Notes: generated by a model from the letters alone, not told the origin. Shown: positions 43,903 through 53,562, numbered from the stretch's first letter. The stretch is 64,000 nucleotides of DNA from Paenibacillus sp. (GCA_031254035.1 JAIRVF010000053.1:104952-168951); one strand, 5' to 3'. A program made the numbers and translations.

Positions 43903-45648
43903 ATGGCAGCAAATAATATTATTATCGTGGGCGGCGGTTTGGCTGGTCTGATGGCTACCATCAAGGCTGCGGAAGCGGGCGTCCATGTTCATTTGTTTTC
44001 TTTAGTTCCTGTTAAAAGATCACACTCTGTATGTGCGCAGGGCGGAATCAACGGAGCCGTCAACACCAAAGGGGAGGGAGACTCCCCGTGGATTCACTTC
44101 GACGATACGGTGTATGGCGGTGACTTCCTCGCCAACCAGCCACCGGTAAAAGCAATGTGCGAAGCGGCACCTGGCATCATCCACCTGATGGACCGTATGG
44201 GTGTTATGTTCAACCGTACGCCGGAAGGCCTGCTCGATTTCCGTCGCTTTGGCGGTACGAAACATCACCGTACGGCATATGCGGGCGCTACGACAGGCCA
44301 GCAGCTGCTGTATGCCTTGGATGAACAGGTACGTCGGCATGAAGCGGCTGGACTTGTAACGAAACATGAGAACTGGGAGTTCTTATCTGCGGTTATCGAC
44401 GACGAAGGGGTCTGCCGTGGCATTACCGCGCAGGATCTGCGCTCGATGGAGGTCCATACCTTTGTTGCAGATGCTGTTATTCTCGCAAGCGGCGGTCCTG
44501 GCATTGTTTTCGGCAGAACGACCAACTCTGTCATCAACACCGGTACGGCGGCGAGCGCTGTGTACCAGCAAGGCGTGCATTACGCAAACGGTGAATTTAT
44601 TCAAATTCACCCAACGGCCATTCCTGGGGATGACAAGCTGCGTCTGATGTCCGAATCTGCGCGCGGCGAAGGTGGCCGGATCTGGACGTATAAGGACGGC
44701 AAACCTTGGTATTTCCTTGAAGAGAAATATCCGGCTTACGGAAACCTTGTGCCGCGGGATATCGCGACGCGTGAAATCTTTGACGTGTGCGTAAACCAAG
44801 GTCTTGGCGTGAACGGTGAGAACATGGTTTATCTCGATCTATCGCATAAAGATCCGAAGGAACTGGACGTTAAGCTTGGCGGCATTATCGAAATCTACGA
44901 AAAATTCGTAGGCGATGACCCTCGCAAACTTCCGATGAAAATCTACCCTGCCGTTCACTATTCCATGGGTGGTATGTGGGTCGATTACAATCAAATGACG
45001 AATATTCCGGGACTGTTTGCCGCAGGGGAATGCGAGTATCAATACCACGGAGCGAACCGTCTTGGAGCCAACTCGCTCGTATCCGCGATCTATGGCGGTA
45101 TGGTAGCGGGACCGAAAGCGGTCGAATATATTAAAGGTTTGAAAAAATCTGCTGCGGATATTTCCTCTACGGTCTTCGATAGATACAAAAAGCAGCAGGA
45201 TGACAAATATGAAAACATCCTCAAAATGGATGGCAACGAAAATGCATATTCGATTCATAAAGAACTGGGCGATATGATGAACGCCAACATGACGATTGTG
45301 CGTTACAACGACCGACTGGAGCAAACGATCGGCAAGATCAAAGACATGAAACAGCGCTACAAAAACATCAACATCAACGATAAATCGCGCTGGAACAACC
45401 CGGGTGCATCTTTCACAAGGCAGCTGTGGAATATGCTTGAACTGGCCGAAGCCATGACGCTTGGAGCGCTTCTGCGCAATGAGAGCCGCGGTGCGCATTA
45501 CAAGCCAGACTTCCCGAATCGTAATGATGAGGAGTTCCTAAAAACCACCAAAGCGACTTGGACGCCGGATGGTCCGGAAATATCCTATGAGCCGGTTGAC
45601 GTATCGTTGATCCCGCCGCGGATCCGCGATTATTCCAAAGACAAGTAA
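43903..45648 (+). CDS. sdhA: Succinate dehydrogenase flavoprotein subunit SdhA
   Basis: The 581-residue catalytic subunit oxidises succinate to fumarate. The FAD motif is GGGLAGLMATIKAAEAG; the histidine that binds FAD covalently lies in RSHSVCAQGGING; the active-site region includes GEGGRIWTYKDGKPWYFLE and HYSMGGMWVDYNQMTNIPGLFAAGECEYQYHGANRLGANSL (residues of about 350-395). AAAGGAGAGTGAGCG lies before the ATG, just outside repeat B copy 2. sdhB follows after 15 bp. The subunit fits the Bacillus type. Confidence 0.97.
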   Translation: MAANNIIIVGGGLAGLMATIKAAEAGVHVHLFSLVPVKRSHSVCAQGGINGAVNTKGEGDSPWIHFDDTVYGGDFLANQPPVKAMCEAAPGIIHLMDRMGVMFNRTPEGLLDFRRFGGTKHHRTAYAGATTGQQLLYALDEQVRRHEAAGLVTKHENWEFLSAVIDDEGVCRGITAQDLRSMEVHTFVADAVILASGGPGIVFGRTTNSVINTGTAASAVYQQGVHYANGEFIQIHPTAIPGDDKLRLMSESARGEGGRIWTYKDGKPWYFLEEKYPAYGNLVPRDIATREIFDVCVNQGLGVNGENMVYLDLSHKDPKELDVKLGGIIEIYEKFVGDDPRKLPMKIYPAVHYSMGGMWVDYNQMTNIPGLFAAGECEYQYHGANRLGANSLVSAIYGGMVAGPKAVEYIKGLKKSAADISSTVFDRYKKQQDDKYENILKMDGNENAYSIHKELGDMMNANMTIVRYNDRLEQTIGKIKDMKQRYKNININDKSRWNNPGASFTRQLWNMLELAEAMTLGALLRNESRGAHYKPDFPNRNDEEFLKTTKATWTPDGPEISYEPVDVSLIPPRIRDYSKDK

Positions 45649-45663
45649 AAAGGGGGATTTGAC

Positions 45664-46428
45664 ATGGCGGAACAAACTGCTTCTACCAAAAAAGTGAAGT
45701 TTATCATTACCCGTCAGGACGGTCCGGACGCTGCATCGTATGATGAGGAGTTCGAACTTCCTTATCGCCCGGGAATGAACGTAATCAGTGCGTTGATGGA
45801 AATTCAGCGCAATCCACTGAATGCCAAAGGGGCTAAAGTGGCTCCAGTATGTTGGGAATCAAACTGCCTTGAGGAGGTTTGCGGTGCCTGCTCAATGGTG
45901 ATCAACGGCAAGCCGCATCAGGCTTGCGCTGCCTTGGTCGACAAATTAGAGCAGCCGATTCGCGTACAGCCGATGAAAACATTCCCGGTTGTTCGCGATC
46001 TGATCATTGACCGCAGCCGGATGTTTAACGCTTTGAAACGAGTCAAAGCATGGATACCGATCGACGGTACGTATGATCTCGGTCCTGGGCCGCGCATGGC
46101 GGAGAAAAAACGCCAATGGGCTTATGAGTTGTCCAAGTGTATGACTTGTGGTGTATGTCTAGAAGCTTGTCCGAACGTAAACGATAAATCCGACTTTATC
46201 GGTCCTGCGCCAATTTCTCAGGTTCGCCTATTTAATGCCCATCCAACGGGTGAAATGAACGCTGAAGAGCGTCTGGATGCTCTGATGGATGACGGTGGCA
46301 TCGAAGGCTGCGGTAACTCGCAGAACTGCGTGCGCTCCTGCCCGAAAGGTATTCCGCTGACGACTTCCATTGCGGAAATCAACAAGCAGACGACCAAGCA
46401 TATGTTCAAGAAATGGCTGGGCGTGTAA
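45664..46428 (+). CDS. sdhB: Succinate dehydrogenase iron-sulphur subunit SdhB
   Basis: The 254-residue subunit carries three clusters: 2Fe-2S at CWESNCLEEVCGACS with the later cysteine in HQAC, 4Fe-4S at CMTCGVCLEAC, and 3Fe-4S at CGNSQNCVRSCPKG. It links the flavin of SdhA to the haems of SdhC. AAAAGGGGGATTTGAC lies before the ATG. A strong terminator ends the operon 12 bp downstream. Confidence 0.97.
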   Translation: MAEQTASTKKVKFIITRQDGPDAASYDEEFELPYRPGMNVISALMEIQRNPLNAKGAKVAPVCWESNCLEEVCGACSMVINGKPHQACAALVDKLEQPIRVQPMKTFPVVRDLIIDRSRMFNALKRVKAWIPIDGTYDLGPGPRMAEKKRQWAYELSKCMTCGVCLEACPNVNDKSDFIGPAPISQVRLFNAHPTGEMNAEERLDALMDDGGIEGCGNSQNCVRSCPKGIPLTTSIAEINKQTTKHMFKKWLGV

Positions 46429-46440
46429 CGTTAAACTTAA

Positions 46441-46492
46441 CACCAAAAACCTCCGTCACTCAGCGGGAAGCTGAGGGGCGGAGGTTTTTTAT
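46441..46492 (+). terminator. Terminator of the sdhCAB operon
   Basis: AAAAACCTCCG pairs with CGGAGGTTTTTT, enclosing an inner CTCAGC/GCTGAG hairpin. Confidence 0.93.
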
Positions 46493-46563
46493 GCTTTACG
46501 CCTTGTTACAACATTGATATTGGGAATCTCGTTAACAATTAGTTTTTGACACATTATGCAAGG

Positions 46564-46707
46564 TGACCGCTGCGGTTACGGATCGTTCTTCCGATCGCTG
46601 TTGTCTCCAAATTTCTTTTTATTATATTTTTCGTAGACGTAGAAATTCGGAGACAAAGGCGAACGCTGCCGCTTCTTCAGATCTATTCCGTCCCCTCCGC
46701 TACTTTT
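46564..46707 (-). repeat. Repeat D copy 2, long palindromic element
   Basis: Read on the minus strand it starts AGTAGCGGAGGGGACGGA and ends GATCCGTAACCGCAGCGGTC, with a central hairpin of about 16 pairs (TTGTCTCCGAATTTCT with AGAAATTTGGAGACAA). Its right part is nearly identical to copy 1 between dnaB and dnaI; its overall plan matches copy 3. It lies in the 760 bp gap after sdhB. Confidence 0.85.
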
Positions 46708-47030
46708 TCTTTTTGTCATCCACTAATTATGAGCCTATGGGGCTGTCCCAAATATGACTGCCTTCTTGATTATGGGCAAGCGAAAGCCTTCCGACCTCAA
46801 GGCTTACTTTTGACAAACCCTAAGAAAACGCCGAATCCCCAGTTTTTTTTCATTTGCCTAAACACACTCTTTGGTTCGATCATTCGACGAACCGATAGCC
46901 TATAGCCTTCATCGCTCCGGATTCATCCGCATGAACGATGCGTCCGTGTTAGTCTTGCAACCATTCTGGCGCTCAGGATTTATTTTTGCAGGTAAATGGT
47001 TTCTTTGTGTTTTTTATATGGAGACGCACG
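46708..47030. other. Intergenic stretch between repeat D copies 2 and 3
   Basis: No gene is supported. Short frames here lack binding sites and recognisable content. The stretch contains TTTTTCATTTGCCTAAACAC-like AT-rich sequence but no structure that I can define. Confidence 0.4.
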
Positions 47031-47165
47031 AAGCAGCGGAGAGAACGAAGCAATTCCGAAAAAGCGGTAGCGGTCGCATTTGTCCCCGATATATCTTCCT
47101 TTAAGGTGAAATCAGGATATTCGGGGGCAACAGCGATTGGAGGAATGCTTCGTTCCGCAGCGTCC
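47031..47165 (+). repeat. Repeat D copy 3, diverged
   Basis: GCGGAGAGAACGAAGC near the left pairs with GCTTCGTTCCGC near the right, and TTGTCCCCGA pairs with TCGGGGGCAA in the middle. The plan is that of copy 2 (AAGCGGTAGCGGTCGC replaces AAGCGGCAGCGTTCGC), but many stem bases are changed in pairs. It lies immediately downstream of the aldehyde dehydrogenase gene. Confidence 0.8.
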
Positions 47166-47188
47166 TTAAAACAGACGAAGGGGCCCTC

Positions 47189-48568
47189 TCAAGGCTTCAT
47201 CAACTTACGCAATAATTTCAAGCCGTTTTTGGACGATGGATACCGGAATTTAATATCAAATAGGGTGGTCTGTTTCAGCACGCTTTTATAATGCGTAAAG
47301 GTGTCAAAGCTGCCCCGGCCATGGTAAGCGCCCATTCCGCTTTCGCCGACGCCGCCAAAAGGAAGGTAAGGGGTAGCGATATGCATCAGCGTGTCATTAA
47401 TACAGCCACCACCGTAGGAGACGTTGCCGACAACCGTTTCTTCGATTTCTGGCTCCCGTGTGAACAGATAAAGAGCAAGCGGCTTGGGCCGTGCGTTAAT
47501 CATGTCCACAGCTTCTTGGATGCGGTCATATTCCACAATCGGCAAAATCGGACCAAAAATCTCCTCCTGCATGACAGGCATATCCCAAGTCACCTGGTCC
47601 ATAAGCGTAGGTTCTATGGTTAGAGCGTTCGCGTCCGTTTTGCCGCCAAGTGTGATGTTCCCGTCCTGCAGAAAGGAGGCGAGTCTATGAAAATGCCTTT
47701 CAGAAACAATACGTCCGTACGATGCATTAGATAAAGGTTCTGGACCATAAAATTCCTTAATGGCTTCACGTATATGAGTGATCAACTCGTTTTTCACGCT
47801 GCGGTGCACAAGCAGATAATCGGGGGCGATGCAGGTCTGCCCGGCATTTGTAAATTTGCCAAATACAAGGCGCTGGGCCGTCAGCTTCAGCGGAGCATCC
47901 GCATGCACGATGCAGGGGCTCTTGCCGCCGAGCTCGAGGGTCAGCGGGATAAGCCGTTTAGCCGCTGCCTGCATGACGATTTTGCCGACGTGGACGCTTC
48001 CCGTAAAAAAGATGTAGTCCACGGGCTGGTCGAGTAAATCCTGGCTTACTTCCGGTCCACCTTGTACCACAGCTACATATTCCTCATCAAACAGGCCGCT
48101 CAGTATTTCAGCTAGCAGGGTGGATGTGGCAGGGGACAACTCCGATGGTTTCAGCACCACGGTATTCCCGGCGGCGAGTGCTCCAATGAGAGGGGAAATA
48201 GCAAGCTGGTAAGGATAATTCCATGGGGCTATAATGAGTGTCGTACCGTAGGGTTCGGGAATAATCCGCCCTTTGCTGCCGATATGCGTTAATGCCGTTT
48301 TGGCCTTTTTGGGAACCATCCAGCTTCGCAGATTTTTGATCGTATAGGATAATTCTTCATACACGATGCCGATTTCCGTAGAATAAGCCTCGAACTCGCT
48401 TTTATTCAAATCCTGATTCAAGGCCGCGATGATCTGTTTTTCGTATGCAATGAGCGCTTCTCTCAGCCTTTTCAGCTGGCGCAGACGATCCTCATAGCCC
48501 CTTGTTACACCACTTCCGTAAAAATCTTTTTGTTTCTGAATAAGCTTTGCCGTGGTATCGTTAGACAT
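47189..48568 (-). CDS. Aldehyde dehydrogenase, class 3 type
   Basis: The 459-residue NAD(P)-dependent enzyme oxidises aldehydes to acids. The catalytic cysteine lies in [11 protein letters not shown], the general base glutamate in LELGGKSP, and [21 protein letters not shown] is the cofactor-binding stretch. The short length, lack of a long C-terminal arm and C-terminal [16 protein letters not shown] suggest the ALDH3/YwdH group acting on medium- or long-chain aldehydes. ATG 48568 follows AAAAGGA with eight bases; an ATG nine bases upstream is too close to the site. The phosphoesterase gene diverges from it. Confidence 0.88.
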   Translation of the reverse strand: MSNDTTAKLIQKQKDFYGSGVTRGYEDRLRQLKRLREALIAYEKQIIAALNQDLNKSEFEAYSTEIGIVYEELSYTIKNLRSWMVPKKAKTALTHIGSKGRIIPEPYGTTLIIAPWNYPYQLAISPLIGALAAGNTVVLKPSELSPATSTLLAEILSGLFDEEYVAVVQGGPEVSQDLLDQPVDYIFFTGSVHVGKIVMQAAAKRLIPLTLELGGKSPCIVHADAPLKLTAQRLVFGKFTNAGQTCIAPDYLLVHRSVKNELITHIREAIKEFYGPEPLSNASYGRIVSERHFHRLASFLQDGNITLGGKTDANALTIEPTLMDQVTWDMPVMQEEIFGPILPIVEYDRIQEAVDMINARPKPLALYLFTREPEIEETVVGNVSYGGGCINDTLMHIATPYLPFGGVGESGMGAYHGRGSFDTFTHYKSVLKQTTLFDIKFRYPSSKNGLKLLRKLMKP

Positions 48569-48625
48569 ATGCTTCATCCTTTTCCGTTCAGTTTAATACT
48601 TCTATTATACAGGGAGTATCCGGCA

Positions 48626-49489
48626 ATGAAAAACACCATAAATACCGGTAAGATGTCGCGCAGGGCATTTTTAAAACGCTGTGGGGTGGCTATTTTAGGC
48701 GCCGGCATGTTAACTGGAGGTTATGCGTGGTTTTGGGAGCCAAGGCAGCTTGATGTCATCCGACTGACCTTTCGTTGTCCAAGGCTTCCCGCAGCATTAG
48801 ACGGAATAACGGTCGCGCAGTTCAGCGACCTGCATCTTGGCTTCCATTCCCACGAAAGCGATATTGCCCAGTTGGCTGCGGCGGTCGAAAACGCCTCTCC
48901 GGATCTGATTCTCTTTACCGGCGATGCAGTGGATTCGAGAACGGATTCCATGAACGATTATCTTCCGCTGCTTGCATCCATGCAGGCCAAGCTTGGGAAA
49001 TTCGCGATTCTCGGCAATCATGACTACCTGGTTGATCCGAACCGAGTTGCAGCCTTGCTAGAAACGGCAGGATTTAAGACGCTGAGGAATGAGCATTCAC
49101 TCGTGAGGTATCGGGAGGAGACGATTGCCATCGTCGGCCTTGAGGACCAGATTATGAGCAGGCCCAATCCGGAGCGCGCATTAGACGGTGTCCCTAGGAA
49201 TTTGTTCGCTCTGCTGCTGATGCATGAACCGGATTATGCGGATACGGCTGTCCTGTATCCATTTGATATGCAAATATCCGGTCATAGTCACGGAGGGCAG
49301 GTGCGGCTACCCTTGCTTGGAGCGTTGCTCACGCCTCCGGGATCGCGGCGCTATATCATGGGAACTTATGCGATCGGTGAGCGATCTATGCCACTTTACG
49401 TGAACCGCGGGATCGGGGAAACACATTTGCCCATACGCTTGTTTTGCAAACCGGAGTTGACTATTTTCACGCTGAAATCAGGTCATTAA
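48626..49489 (+). CDS. Metallophosphoesterase with Tat signal (YkuE-like)
   Basis: The 287-residue product begins with a twin-arginine signal: SRRAFLKRCG followed by a hydrophobic stretch. The calcineurin-type metal sites are all present: FSDLHLG, FTGDAVD, LGNHDY and SGHSHGGQ. Related YkuE of B. subtilis is a Tat-exported wall-associated metal-dependent phosphatase. ATG 48626 follows AGGGAGT; the frame is open upstream into the divergent gene, but a start there would destroy the Tat signal position. The last base of its stop codon is the first base of repeat A copy 6. Confidence 0.87.
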   Translation: MKNTINTGKMSRRAFLKRCGVAILGAGMLTGGYAWFWEPRQLDVIRLTFRCPRLPAALDGITVAQFSDLHLGFHSHESDIAQLAAAVENASPDLILFTGDAVDSRTDSMNDYLPLLASMQAKLGKFAILGNHDYLVDPNRVAALLETAGFKTLRNEHSLVRYREETIAIVGLEDQIMSRPNPERALDGVPRNLFALLLMHEPDYADTAVLYPFDMQISGHSHGGQVRLPLLGALLTPPGSRRYIMGTYAIGERSMPLYVNRGIGETHLPIRLFCKPELTIFTLKSGH

Positions 49490-49590
49490 GGCGCGATCAA
49501 AAAAATAGTGAAGCAGATTTGCACGAAAACTTCCCGTTGTTAGGCTTCTTTCGGCAAATCGAATGGTCTATTATTTTTTTGATCGCGCCT
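49489..49590 (+). repeat. Repeat A copy 6
   Basis: The best-preserved copy: AGGCGCGATCAAAAAAATAG, then CAGATTTGCACGAAAAC, CGGCAAATCGAATGGTCT, and TTTTTTTGATCGCGCCT. It starts within the TAA stop of the phosphoesterase gene and ends about 60 bp before the acetyltransferase start. Confidence 0.92.
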
Positions 49591-49649
49591 AATAAATGCT
49601 GCTTTATAAGCGCCGTTTCAAGGCAGGGGAAAGAAGGAGAGGGATGGGG

Positions 49650-50240
49650 ATGTTGGCGGAAAGATTTCAATTTTCGCCCGTCTTGGCGGGCGAGAGGATA
49701 AAGCTTCGACTGATTGAGAAAAAGGATGCCCCTAGCCTTTTGGCGATCCTCTCCGATCCACTTGTGATGAAATATGTGACACAGGGGTCTTTGTTTAGCT
49801 TCTCGAGGTCGCGCCGCGTCGCCGACGAACTTCTGAATACAAGGCGGCAGGATTCGATCCATTATGGGATCTGGCTTTCAGAGGAGGAAGGGCCTGTCGG
49901 CGTGGTTTCCCTGCAAAACTGGAGACAGGAATGCTGCGATGCGATGGTTGGCTACATGTTAGACCGCAGGTTCTGGCATCAGGGACTAGCGACGGAGGCA
50001 CTTGGCACGTTGCTGCGTTATGCTTTTAACGAGCTTCATATACAACGTGTGGAAGGCCGATGTCATGCCGTAAATACGGCTTCAGAACGGGTGATGCAAA
50101 GAAACGGGATGGTGCTGGAACGTACGTTTTCTCAAAAAAGAATGTTCTTCACAGCACCGCTTGAGATGAAAATATACAGTCTTACGGATCAGCAATATCA
50201 GGCCTGCTTTGCAGGCGCTGAGCACGATGGTACAGATTGA
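49650..50240 (+). CDS. GNAT family N-acetyltransferase, RimJ/RimL-like
   Basis: The 196-residue product has the RimJ/RimL-type fold: RIKLRLIEKKDAPSLLAI at the start, GYMLDRRFWHQGLATEALGTLLRYAF (acetyl-CoA binding) and RVEGRCHAVNTASERVMQRNGM near the end. The acceptor is unknown (ribosomal protein, antibiotic or other amine). AAGGAG lies about 10 bases before ATG 49650; ATG 49644 in the same frame is the alternative but has short spacing. Its stop overlaps the next gene's candidate start by four bases. Confidence 0.83.
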   Translation: MLAERFQFSPVLAGERIKLRLIEKKDAPSLLAILSDPLVMKYVTQGSLFSFSRSRRVADELLNTRRQDSIHYGIWLSEEEGPVGVVSLQNWRQECCDAMVGYMLDRRFWHQGLATEALGTLLRYAFNELHIQRVEGRCHAVNTASERVMQRNGMVLERTFSQKRMFFTAPLEMKIYSLTDQQYQACFAGAEHDGTD

Positions 50241-51226
50241 AGGGAGATACGTGCAGCAAGGTGAAGGCAGAAACATGGTTTAAACATCCGGCAGGCATTC
50301 TGATCAGTTCCCTAGGAGCGACATTGCTTTGGGGAAGCGCGCTGCCTGTCATTAAGATCAGTTATGAGCATTTTCAGATCGATTCTAAAAACGTATTTGG
50401 GGAATGGGTATTTGCGGGTTACCGTTTTGCGCTTGCAGGGCTCGTGTTAATCGCGTTAGCTATAGTTATGGGGCAGACGCGCCGCAGCGACAGAAAACCG
50501 CTTTCTATGCCCCGCCTTATACGTCTGGGCTTTATTCAAACCTTTATGCAGTATCTCGTGCTGTACGCGGGTCTAAGCTTCAGTTCGGGGATTGAAGGTT
50601 CCATATTGGTGGGTTCCACCTCGTTATTCCAAATCTTATCAGCCCGGATGATAGACAAGAACGAGGGACTGAACCCAGCCAAATGGTTTGGCCTACTGCT
50701 TGGGTTTCTCGGCATTTTGGTCATGGGTTTTGCACAGCAGGGTGTTCAGTTCAATTTTGGCTTCGGGGCGGTACTTCTGTTGGCGTCGGCTGCATTCGGT
50801 GGGTTTGGTAATGTGCTTTTCCGCAAGGAGAGTGCTAATGAGTCGGTTATTGCCCTGACGGGAAAACAAATGTTAGCTGGTGGTTTGGGACTTTTGCTGG
50901 TAGGAGCGGTCCGGAGCGGGTTTGCCCCGTTTCATTTTGACGTGAAGGGATGGCTGCTGCTCGCTTACCTGTCCGTGCTTTCGGCCGCAGGTTTCGCGCT
51001 TTGGAATACGGTTATGAAATATAACACGGTAGGCAAGGTTTCATTGTATTTGTTCCTGATTCCGGTATTCGGCGTACTGCTATCGGCGGTGTTGCTGGAT
51101 GAAAGGGTCTCGGCTTGGATTGGTCTATCGTTGCTGCTAGTGGTTGCTGGCATTATCATTGTAAACCGGTCCGGTCAGAGCGGGCGGAAGAAGGAAGTGG
51201 AGCGGAACAAGGATCAGAGGGGCTAA
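50237..51226 (+). CDS. EamA/DMT-family transporter
   Basis: The product has ten hydrophobic segments in two homologous halves, each an EamA domain (GATLLWGSALPVIKISYEHF, and LLLASAAFGGFGNVLFRKES in the second). Such proteins export metabolites or amino acids; the substrate is unknown. The TTG at 50237 overlaps the TGA of the upstream gene, which suggests coupling but has no binding site. GTG 50261 is the alternative, with GGGAG 14 bases upstream. A terminator with a long T run lies about 110 bp downstream. Confidence 0.8.
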   Translation: MKGDTCSKVKAETWFKHPAGILISSLGATLLWGSALPVIKISYEHFQIDSKNVFGEWVFAGYRFALAGLVLIALAIVMGQTRRSDRKPLSMPRLIRLGFIQTFMQYLVLYAGLSFSSGIEGSILVGSTSLFQILSARMIDKNEGLNPAKWFGLLLGFLGILVMGFAQQGVQFNFGFGAVLLLASAAFGGFGNVLFRKESANESVIALTGKQMLAGGLGLLLVGAVRSGFAPFHFDVKGWLLLAYLSVLSAAGFALWNTVMKYNTVGKVSLYLFLIPVFGVLLSAVLLDERVSAWIGLSLLLVVAGIIIVNRSGQSGRKKEVERNKDQRG

Positions 51227-51338
51227 TAACGGAAAGGAAAGTTTTGTAACACAAATGAAATATTGCTGTTATCCGTCTCTAACAGAGAGCGGGTACACTT
51301 ATTACATGACCCCCTTTTTGAAAATATAAATGTTTTGA

Positions 51339-51372
51339 GGACCCGCACGTGACGGGTCCATTTTTTTTTTTA
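51339..51372 (+). terminator. Terminator after the EamA transporter gene
   Basis: GGACCCG pairs with CGGGTCC around CACGTGA and is followed by more than ten T. Confidence 0.9.
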
Positions 51373-51408
51373 GATTATAGTTTGTGGGGTTATTTTATCT
51401 ATGCTGGC

Positions 51409-52221
51409 TTATAGCGGTACGCTATGCTTTTGTTTGTTTTTAAAATAAACCCATTCCTTAAAGCCAATCGCCTTCAGCCTGGCAACCACCTCGTCCAGCT
51501 CATCCGCCACGCGCGACGGTTTATGCGCATCAGAGCCAAAGGTCACGTCCACGCCGAAATGGCATGCACGCTCCAGGATGGCATCAGATGGATACCAGCC
51601 GCCGCTCATCTTTGTTTTACCGGAGGTATTGATCTCGATTGCCACACCGCTCTCTGCGATCACCTGCAGCGTTTCGTCAAGGATATGCTCGGCCGGAATA
51701 TCGGAGAAGCTAGGGTAGTTCCCCTTCATGGCATCGATATGTCCTAATATTTGAAACATGCCGCTCCGCGCCGAATCCTGAATGAGCCGGTAATATTCTT
51801 CCTTGACCGCGATTTGCTGCTGCATGTCACTGAGCTTTTTGAAGCGGTTTTTGTTGAAAATGCTAACTTTGCCAACGCTGTGGACCGACCCTATGATGTA
51901 GTCAAAAGGATAATCGGAGAGAACCTTGCGGTATACATCCGCATGCTCTGGAAAGTAGTCCGATTCAATGCCGAGCAACACATCGATTTTACCCTCGTAT
52001 TCCCGTTTCAACTGAAGAACTTCTTGAACGTAATTTGCGAGCTCGGATTTGCCCATCGCAATGTGGGGAAATGCCTGTTCCTCTTTTTCTCCAAAGTGAG
52101 GGGCATGGTCGGAGATACCGATGGCGTGCAAACCGGCTGAAATGCCTGCTTCGATATAGTCCCGAATGTTTCCATCTGCATGGCCGCAGCGAAAATGGTG
52201 GGTATGAAGATCGAATTTCAT
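51409..52221 (-). CDS. hisJ: Histidinol-phosphatase, PHP family (HisJ/HisK type)
   Basis: The 270-residue product has the PHP metal-binding motifs: DLHTHHFRCGHADG, ISDHAPH, a glutamate in GIESDYFPEH, GSVHSVG, GHIDAMKG and a final TFGSDAHKP. PHP-type histidinol-phosphatases catalyse the penultimate step of histidine synthesis in Bacilli. The rest of the his operon is not in the window. ATG 52221 lies seven bases after AAAGGAG; the ATG three bases before it is the alternative. Confidence 0.85.
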   Translation of the reverse strand: MKFDLHTHHFRCGHADGNIRDYIEAGISAGLHAIGISDHAPHFGEKEEQAFPHIAMGKSELANYVQEVLQLKREYEGKIDVLLGIESDYFPEHADVYRKVLSDYPFDYIIGSVHSVGKVSIFNKNRFKKLSDMQQQIAVKEEYYRLIQDSARSGMFQILGHIDAMKGNYPSFSDIPAEHILDETLQVIAESGVAIEINTSGKTKMSGGWYPSDAILERACHFGVDVTFGSDAHKPSRVADELDEVVARLKAIGFKEWVYFKNKQKHSVPL

Positions 52222-52269
52222 CATAAAGCTCCTTTCATTCGAAAAATCCGTCTGATCATCCTTCTGAAT

Positions 52270-53172
52270 TTACTCGGAACTGATGAACTGGGTTTCCGGC
52301 ATACCTTTGAGATCGCTTAAAAATTGCTGCATAGCGGAATTCAGATATTTTCCGGATTTATAGATCAAGCCGACAGGATGGCTGACTTCGAGTTCCCTTA
52401 GCGGAATGATTTTGAGCGTGCCATGGCGAAGCTCGCTGGCGACCGATTGCTTAGACATGATCGCGGCACCAAGGTCGATTTCGACCATCCGCTTGATTTC
52501 TTCGCTGCTAGACAGCTCTATGACCACGTTAGGCACAATGTCATGCGCTTTGAAAATTTCATCTGTAAAGCGTCTGCCGACGGTATCATGCGAGAGCAAA
52601 ATAAGCGGCGTATCCCTAAGCACTTCTATGGAAACGGTCTGTTTCTTGGCCAGAGGATGACGCGGCGAGACGATGAGCTCAAAGGTGTCGTAGTAGAGCA
52701 CGGAGGTTTTCAAATTAGGGTTGCGTTCAATCAAGTAACCGATGCCAATATCAATTCGCCCATTTTCCACACTGGTATAAATCTGCGAGGACGCCATGGA
52801 TTGAATCGACGTTTTGATCAGCGGGAATTGGTTGTGAAAATATGAGAGCACACGCGGCAAAATTTGTATGGCAATGGAGGTCGTTGTGCCAAGCACGATA
52901 TGTCCCTGAGGGATATGCTCCAGATCGGACAAACGTTGCTTCAGCTCGTCGACCACAGCCAGAATTCGTTCGGCGTGTTCCAAAAATACTTCTCCGCGAT
53001 CGGTCAGTGTAACCGGTTGATTCCGATCGACCAGAACGGTTTTAAATTCATCCTCCAGGCTTTTGATCTGGGCGGATACAGCAGGTTGGGTCAAATTGAG
53101 CAGTTCTCCGGCTTTACGGAAACTCATCGTCTTTGAGATCGTAATCAGTGTCTCCAATTGACTGATGTTCAT
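52270..53172 (-). CDS. LysR-family transcriptional regulator
   Basis: The 300-residue product has a LysR helix-turn-helix (MSFRKAGELLNLTQPAVSAQIKSLEDEF) and a substrate-binding-like domain (HIVLGTTTSIAIQILPRVLSYFHNQFP). AAGGAGGAACTGC lies upstream of the ATG. It belongs to the broad CysB/CysL-like branch; effector and target are unknown. The 390 bp region upstream has no other divergent gene close by, so its target may be elsewhere. Confidence 0.83.
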   Translation of the reverse strand: MNISQLETLITISKTMSFRKAGELLNLTQPAVSAQIKSLEDEFKTVLVDRNQPVTLTDRGEVFLEHAERILAVVDELKQRLSDLEHIPQGHIVLGTTTSIAIQILPRVLSYFHNQFPLIKTSIQSMASSQIYTSVENGRIDIGIGYLIERNPNLKTSVLYYDTFELIVSPRHPLAKKQTVSIEVLRDTPLILLSHDTVGRRFTDEIFKAHDIVPNVVIELSSSEEIKRMVEIDLGAAIMSKQSVASELRHGTLKIIPLRELEVSHPVGLIYKSGKYLNSAMQQFLSDLKGMPETQFISSE

Positions 53173-53562
53173 GCAGTTCCTCCTTAGGCCTTATTTGTAC
53201 CCTGTTTTGAGTTTCGACCATATGTATATCCTTTAATTATATGAGATTCGGAAAGTCACGGCAATGCGGACCTGGATGAAATAGATTTTACGAAAGCAAT
53301 TTCTTAATTTAAAAAGAACAACATCTTAAAAATAGAATCAAAATTCATCATAGTATTCAAAAATATGCCTAAAGGACCGATATACATATCAGGATTTTGA
53401 ATTCTTAACTTTCGATATAGGAAAAAGGCCTTGTTTATCAGGGTATTTATGCCCTGATTGTGTAAAAATTTGGTGATTTATTTAGGGGTTTACCGTATAA
53501 TTGGTTCGAAGAGAAATGGGACTTTTGAAGCGCAATTTACGATGAAGGGGTGTTTGACAGAA
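53173..53562. other. Intergenic region between the LysR and CheX-like genes
   Basis: AT-rich sequence with the divergent promoters. An open frame from 53458 runs into the CheX-like gene but has no binding site. I see no RNA motif or repeat. Confidence 0.4.
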
